NCBI GenBank assembly: GCA_020205615.1
Contig: CM035169.1
Coordinates: 19,549,546-19,613,545, forward strand
DNA: 64,000 nucleotides
Reading direction: 5' to 3'
DNA from: Panax quinquefolius
Lineage: Eukaryota; Streptophyta; Magnoliopsida; Apiales; Araliaceae
Shown piece after piece: positions 59,815-64,000 of this stretch. Under the pieces are notes generated by a model. It searched no databases, was not told where the DNA came from, and saw nothing but the letters and a program-made list of their open reading frames with translations. The position numbers and the translations under genes are program-made. The first letter of the stretch is position 1. The number at the start of each line of letters is the position of its first letter.

Positions 59815-62274
59815 TGTAAGACCCACTTTTATAAATAAAGATGAATTTTCTATAAATATTATTTTTGAATATTATGGAATAAATTTGATATAATGTTATA
59901 GTTGTGGGTAATATTTATAAATTTTGCAAAGTATGCAAGTTGTTATAAAATATTCGTTTGGTGGGAATATTCTTTTTGTTAGGGAATATTAAATAACTAC
60001 TCAATCATTGGTGGACCCCATGGCACGTAATTATTGTCGGATTGAGAAAACGACAAAAATATTTTATAAAAATAACTACGGAGGTGTTACTGGTTAAAAC
60101 TGTTGAACTACCCGGTGGTAAAAAATAATGAATCTGCGTGGTTGCGTAAGAGCACACTCAGTATTGATTATTGATGCTTACGTGAGAAGTCACTCAATTA
60201 TGCTTTCAATTATTGCTACGATAATTGGCCGCATCATATCTCTTATATTATTGATTCAATTATTGTCACAAAGATCATCCTCAGATAATATGTTATAGTA
60301 TTAAATCAATAATTGAGACGACAAGTTATAAATGATTAATAATTGTTGAAAGATTAAATATGTGTTGAAGAAAAATAAAATGATTTGTGGTAAGTTTGAT
60401 TATTTTATGGGGGCTCGTATATCATCATCTAAGAGTCTCTTCACAATAGTAATTACCTTCGTCAATAGTAATTACCCTTGTGAATAGTATTTACCTTCGC
60501 TAATAATAGTAATTACCTTCAAATCGATAGTAATTACCCTTGTGAATAGTATTTACCTTCGTCAATAGTATTTACTTTCGTTAATAGTAATTACCTTTAC
60601 CAGACGTCCGAACCACTTGTCGTTTCACATTACAAAGGCCGAACCACTTGTCGCTTTCACATTACAAAAGCGCCAAACCACTTTTCTTTTCACATCATTA
60701 GTCGTCGAGCCACTTGCACTTTTCACACGGCGGTGCTAAGCTAGAAATCTTCTATAAATAGAGGCCTGAGGGCTTCATTATTTTTCACTTAATTCATTCA
60801 AGCTATAGAGAGAGAAAGTATAGAGAGAATAAGAGAGAGAAGAAGAGTATTTTTTTCTTACTGCTTCTTTGCGAGATTCAATCTCCTACCAAATGTAAGG
60901 GGTGTTATTCTTTCTTATTCATGAAGAGAACTGCATTGTTATTCCATTGCTTATTATTCATTGGAATAACTTGTATACGTGGTTTACCCTATACTTGGTG
61001 ACATTCTTCTATTATTCATTGGAACATCCATCATGTGTGTTTACACCTGGACTGGTTCCGCCTTTATTATTATTCATTGGAACATCCTCGTGCTGCATGT
61101 TTTTCGCCGGACCGGGTTCCATTCTTTATTATTCTGTTGGAACATCCATGCATGCATGCGTTTTACGCCGACCGATTCCGTTATTTATTATTCTGTTGGA
61201 ATAACTCGCCTGCATGGCCTCATCGCATGCACGGTGATTTCTTTTGTTATTCTATTCTTTATTATACCCAAATGGTTAAAAATTTGACTTGTATACTCCA
61301 TGAAATTAGTGGAATATCCTTGATATTTGCGTTTCATCCAAAGATCTTTTCATGAAAATATTCTTCTCGATCATTCTTGAATTTTACTCTACAAAACAGA
61401 TGATCATGTTGATAATTTGGACGTTAATAATTCCTGGATAAAATAATTCTTGAACTTGTTTTATTGAATTCTTATATCATTGTCATCATCCTCATGTTTA
61501 TATTATGTTGAAAGTCATCTGTGGCCTATAGTGCATAGATGGACTTGGTATGATTATGACCAGAGACTATTCTTGTAAATCATGACCGTAATGTTACAAA
61601 TGATGTGATAAAAATCCTCGATGGTAGTAGTGCATTGGTGGATGATTGTTGGCATGATCATGACCATTAATGAATACACAAATATTCTTGGCCCGTAGTG
61701 TATGAATAATTGTGGTCGTGATATCTTAAAGAATATCCTTGGGTCAGTAGGCGGGGTGATTCGATGATGTGGAATATTTATTAAAAAGTCTCAAATTATA
61801 ATAAAGGATGAAAAACCTTTTAAAACCTAAAAGATAGTAGACTTTATTTTCTACTTGACTCTTTTAATGGATTGCTTATTCCACGCAGCTTAAACCGGTT
61901 GCTTTATTATATTTTATCGCTTTAACATTGTTGAAGATTATTGATAATTTATTCGCATTATCTTAGTCATAATATTTCTTCTTCTTTGGGCTAGTTGAGC
62001 TCACCCTTTCACCGCTTTCTTCTTGAAATGAGAATATAAATTTGGACGAGTCGGAAAACGAGTGATGGTCCTCAAGATAAGATTAGTAATCCTCACTATT
62101 CGTGAAATAGTGTGATAATAATTGTAATGAGGACTCCTTTTTGAGTTTGTATAATATCTAGTAGACGATATTTGTATTTAAACTCACGCTTTATGTATTA
62201 AGTTGTATTTAAATTACATCTACTACGTAGTGGTGACCCAAGATGGGTGATGTATACCTAATTTTGAGGCCACA
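59815..62274 (+). repeat. 3' LTR of element C
   Basis: A 2460-bp LTR, TGTAAGACCCACTTTTAT to TTTTGAGGCCACA. It has the same repeat architecture and TATA box as the 5' copy. Frames of about 100 residues open in several phases at 60902-61355 because the internal unit repeats; they are not genes. Confidence 0.95.
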
Positions 62275-62279
62275 TTTTT

Positions 62280-62714
62280 ATTCAAGATTATCAAACAACC
62301 CATAAAACCTTTTAGTGTCTTATTATGTATTCAATATAGTATTAAGATTTTTTTTTTGAAGTTAATTTGAGATAATTTTAAAAATTAAAACAATTAGTTA
62401 ATTTAATTTTAAAAATTATAATTATGAAGATTATAAATTATTATCCAAGTACATAGTACTACAAATTACTGCATTTCATTTTAAAATTTTAAACTAATAC
62501 ATTAATTTTGAATTTAAAATATTTTCATTAATTTTAAAAGTTAAACTTATCTTTGTTATAATGGAACAACGTAAAATATGGTTCCGCATATTTGAAAGTA
62601 TGTGGAACCGTGTGTAATATTTTATTCATATGTTGAGAAGCTCGATTAAAAAAACGAGGAAACTTCTTAGCTTCTTCCTTGTAAAATATTTAAGACTTGC
62701 ATAATTTAAATTAG

Positions 62715-62768
<54 letters not shown>

Positions 62769-63683
62769 ATATAAATCATGTACCGGTATTAATCTAATCT
62801 AATCTAATCTAATTTCAAGATGGTTGTTATATGTACATGATGCGTCTATATTTTGTGTCACTAGGAGATAATTCTCCTCTTAGTAGCATGTGTTTGTTAA
62901 GAAAGAGTATTACAAGTCTCAGATATCACATGTTGCCGCAAAATAACTCTCATTTTAATTTTTTGTGTTCATAATTTATTTTTATTTTGTTGAGAATTAT
63001 ACAGTGCCTTCAGGCACGGGTTATCGCTAGCTCGATGTTTTGGTGGTTGGATATGTATTGATGATTACTAACTCGATGTTTTGGTGGTTGGATATGTATT
63101 AATGATTGAGTATGTATTAATTGTTGTGATGGTATGTGTCTTTAGATAATAAAATATTTTTCAAATTTTAATTTAATTTTTTGTTGCGCCGTGCCTTCAG
63201 GCACGGTTTATCGCTAGTATATATATATAAAAGTCTTAGGGCCTTGGGCTATATATGATAATATATCCAAAAAAAATCCCAATTTTTTTTTATTAAAGAA
63301 AATGGCCGACCAAGTCTCTTGATGAATGGATGATGCCACGTAAATGTTGATAGGAGATCTAGAGAGATATTATTAATTATTTAGAAGGCGAAGAGATTCC
63401 AAATGGGAGTGGGGACACTTGTAGAGAGTAATATTGTATGAGGAAATGTATATGCCCTTGGAGCTTGATTGTATTGGGGCTGATCTTGTACCTAGTAGTA
63501 TAGTATATAGCAAGGCCTTGTGCATGCCCCTAGTAGCTACATACTTAAAAACACTCAAAACACCCTTCTTCAACAAGCTCTACTTCAACTCTCTCTCTCT
63601 CTCTCACTCTCACAAACACACACAGAGAGTGAGAAATAATTAACAAGCAAAATCTAGAGCAAGAAATATATATTGAGTAAAAT
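62280..63683. other. Intergenic spacer and 5' flank of the DVL gene
   Basis: AT-rich sequence with a (TA)n run at about 62719-62759 and a (TAATC)n run at about 62793-62813. Helitron-like termini lie at 63003-63217. Closer to the gene, a TATA-like TATAGTATATAGC occurs at about 63499, then a (CT)n run at 63590-63612 and an ACACACACAGAGAGTGAG leader before the start codon. Confidence 0.6.
63003..63217 (+). mobile_element. Two Helitron-like 3' termini with a short direct repeat between them
   Basis: AGTGCCTTCAGGCACGGG at 63003 and CCGTGCCTTCAGGCACGG at 63189 each form a hairpin followed about 10 bases later by CTAG (63027-63030 and 63214-63217). A hairpin a few bases before CTRR is the Helitron 3' signature. 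Between them CTCGATGTTTTGGTGGTTGG repeats at 63031 and 63072, a 41-bp period. The matching 5' TC ends were not identified, so element lengths are unknown. Confidence 0.55.
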
Positions 63684-63827
63684 ATGGAAGGGTCGAGGTC
63701 GTCGTCGACTAAGAAAAATGGAAGGGAAGGAGGCAGCAGAGGATTGGGAAGGTTTATGAAACAAGAGAGAGGAAGGCTTTACATAATTAGGACTTGTGTT
63801 GTTATGCTCCTTTGCTGGCATGACTAA
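63684..63827 (+). CDS. DVL/ROTUNDIFOLIA-like small polypeptide, 47 residues
   Basis: A complete ATG-to-TAA frame of 47 codons. The N-terminal half is basic and serine/glycine-rich ([19 protein letters not shown]). The C-terminal half, [20 protein letters not shown] followed by MLLCWHD, is the conserved RTF domain of the DVL/RTFL family, which ends in a near-invariant W/SHD. Overexpression of Arabidopsis members shortens leaves and alters fruit and lateral-organ shape by limiting polar cell proliferation; the peptides associate with the plasma membrane. The start context is AAAATATGG with G at +4. The leader has CT and AC repeats typical of plant 5' UTRs. The gene looks intact and has no visible intron; the member cannot be assigned to a specific numbered DVL. 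Confidence 0.95.
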   Translation: MEGSRSSSTKKNGREGGSRGLGRFMKQERGRLYIIRTCVVMLLCWHD

Positions 63828-64000
63828 TTATAATTATTCAGTCATTTGATCACATGAATATTGCTAGCAAGCTAGCTAGCTAGGAACGAGAGAAACCACG
63901 ACGTCTTTAGGAATTCTTTAATTTACTAGCTAATTAATTTGCCTGCTCCATTATGTATATATATTGGCTAGTATTTTATTTGTAACATTGCATGAAGAGC

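Larger units (their letters stand above)
52466..62274 (+). mobile_element. Chromovirus-type Ty3/gypsy element C, structurally complete
   Basis: A 9809-bp element flanked by TTTTT at 52461-52465 and 62275-62279. The 5' LTR is 52466-54978 and the 3' LTR 59815-62274. The primer-binding site is degenerate at 54982-54993 (TTAGTATCGAGC against the intact TTGGTATCAGAGC of A). The polypurine tract AAGAAGGGAGGT ends just before 59815. All gag-pol domains are in order between the LTRs but broken. The LTRs differ at many sites and small indels, so the insertion is not recent. Confidence 0.95.

Noticed and set aside
60902..61355. Three overlapping frames of about 100 residues rich in Phe, Ile and Tyr, with similar ones at 34099-34512, 53734-54003 and 19575-19916.
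   Set aside because: They are translations of the repeated units inside LTRs; the same DNA is open in several frames and in both orientations of the element family.
1..64000. tRNA, rRNA and other structural RNA genes.
   Set aside because: I found no cloverleaf with conserved A and B boxes or rRNA core sequence. The only tRNA-like matches are short primer-binding sites of the retrotransposons.

Overview
The window is plant nuclear DNA, most likely from a eudicot. It carries intron-containing genes, an At2g01390-type PPR gene, a UPF0496 gene, a DVL/ROTUNDIFOLIA-type micropeptide gene, and plant Ty3/gypsy retrotransposons that cover most of its length. I cannot name the species. The DNA is AT-rich, and nearly every retrotransposon reading frame is broken by frameshifts and stops.

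Layout. 1-6.9 kb is the 3' half of a decayed Tat-lineage Ty3/gypsy element. The plus strand carries the RT end, two RNase H remnants and integrase, followed by a 112-bp tandem repeat. On the minus strand lies an intron-containing antisense ORF of the 'putative gypsy-type transposon' (Transposase_28-like) kind. 7.27-10.74 kb is a large inverted repeat with arms of about 0.65-0.7 kb, promoter-like sequence in both arms, and a foldback MITE inserted in the left arm. 10.80-13.23 kb (minus) is a two-exon PPR gene. 15.99-17.10 kb (minus) is an intact UPF0496/DUF677 gene.

18.4-43.9 kb is a nest of mobile elements whose boundaries are mostly fixed by target-site duplications (TSDs). The outermost is an AT-rich Mutator-like element, MULE-1. 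Chromovirus element A (minus, TSD TAACT) is inserted in its left terminal repeat. Element A carries a solo LTR (E, TSD ATAAG) in its integrase gene, and a second element, B, in its 5' LTR. Element B carries solo LTR D (TSD AAAAT) and a 57-bp tandem array.

43.9-44.3 kb is a gene-like island of unknown identity. 47.2-52.1 kb is a second Mutator-like element, MULE-2 (TSD TTAAATATG). It contains a rearranged copy of the nearby segment from about 41.85 to 44.15 kb: the end of element A's LTR, the right part of MULE-1, and the adjoining gene-like island. A 2.8-kb solo LTR (F, TSD TGTAC) sits inside it. 52.5-62.3 kb is a structurally complete but decayed chromovirus element C (plus, TSD TTTTT). The right end holds Helitron-like termini and an intact 47-codon DVL/RTFL gene at 63,684-63,827.

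The three recognised genes do not form a functional unit. The coherent story is nested transposition, LTR-LTR recombination leaving solo LTRs, and local sequence capture by a MULE.
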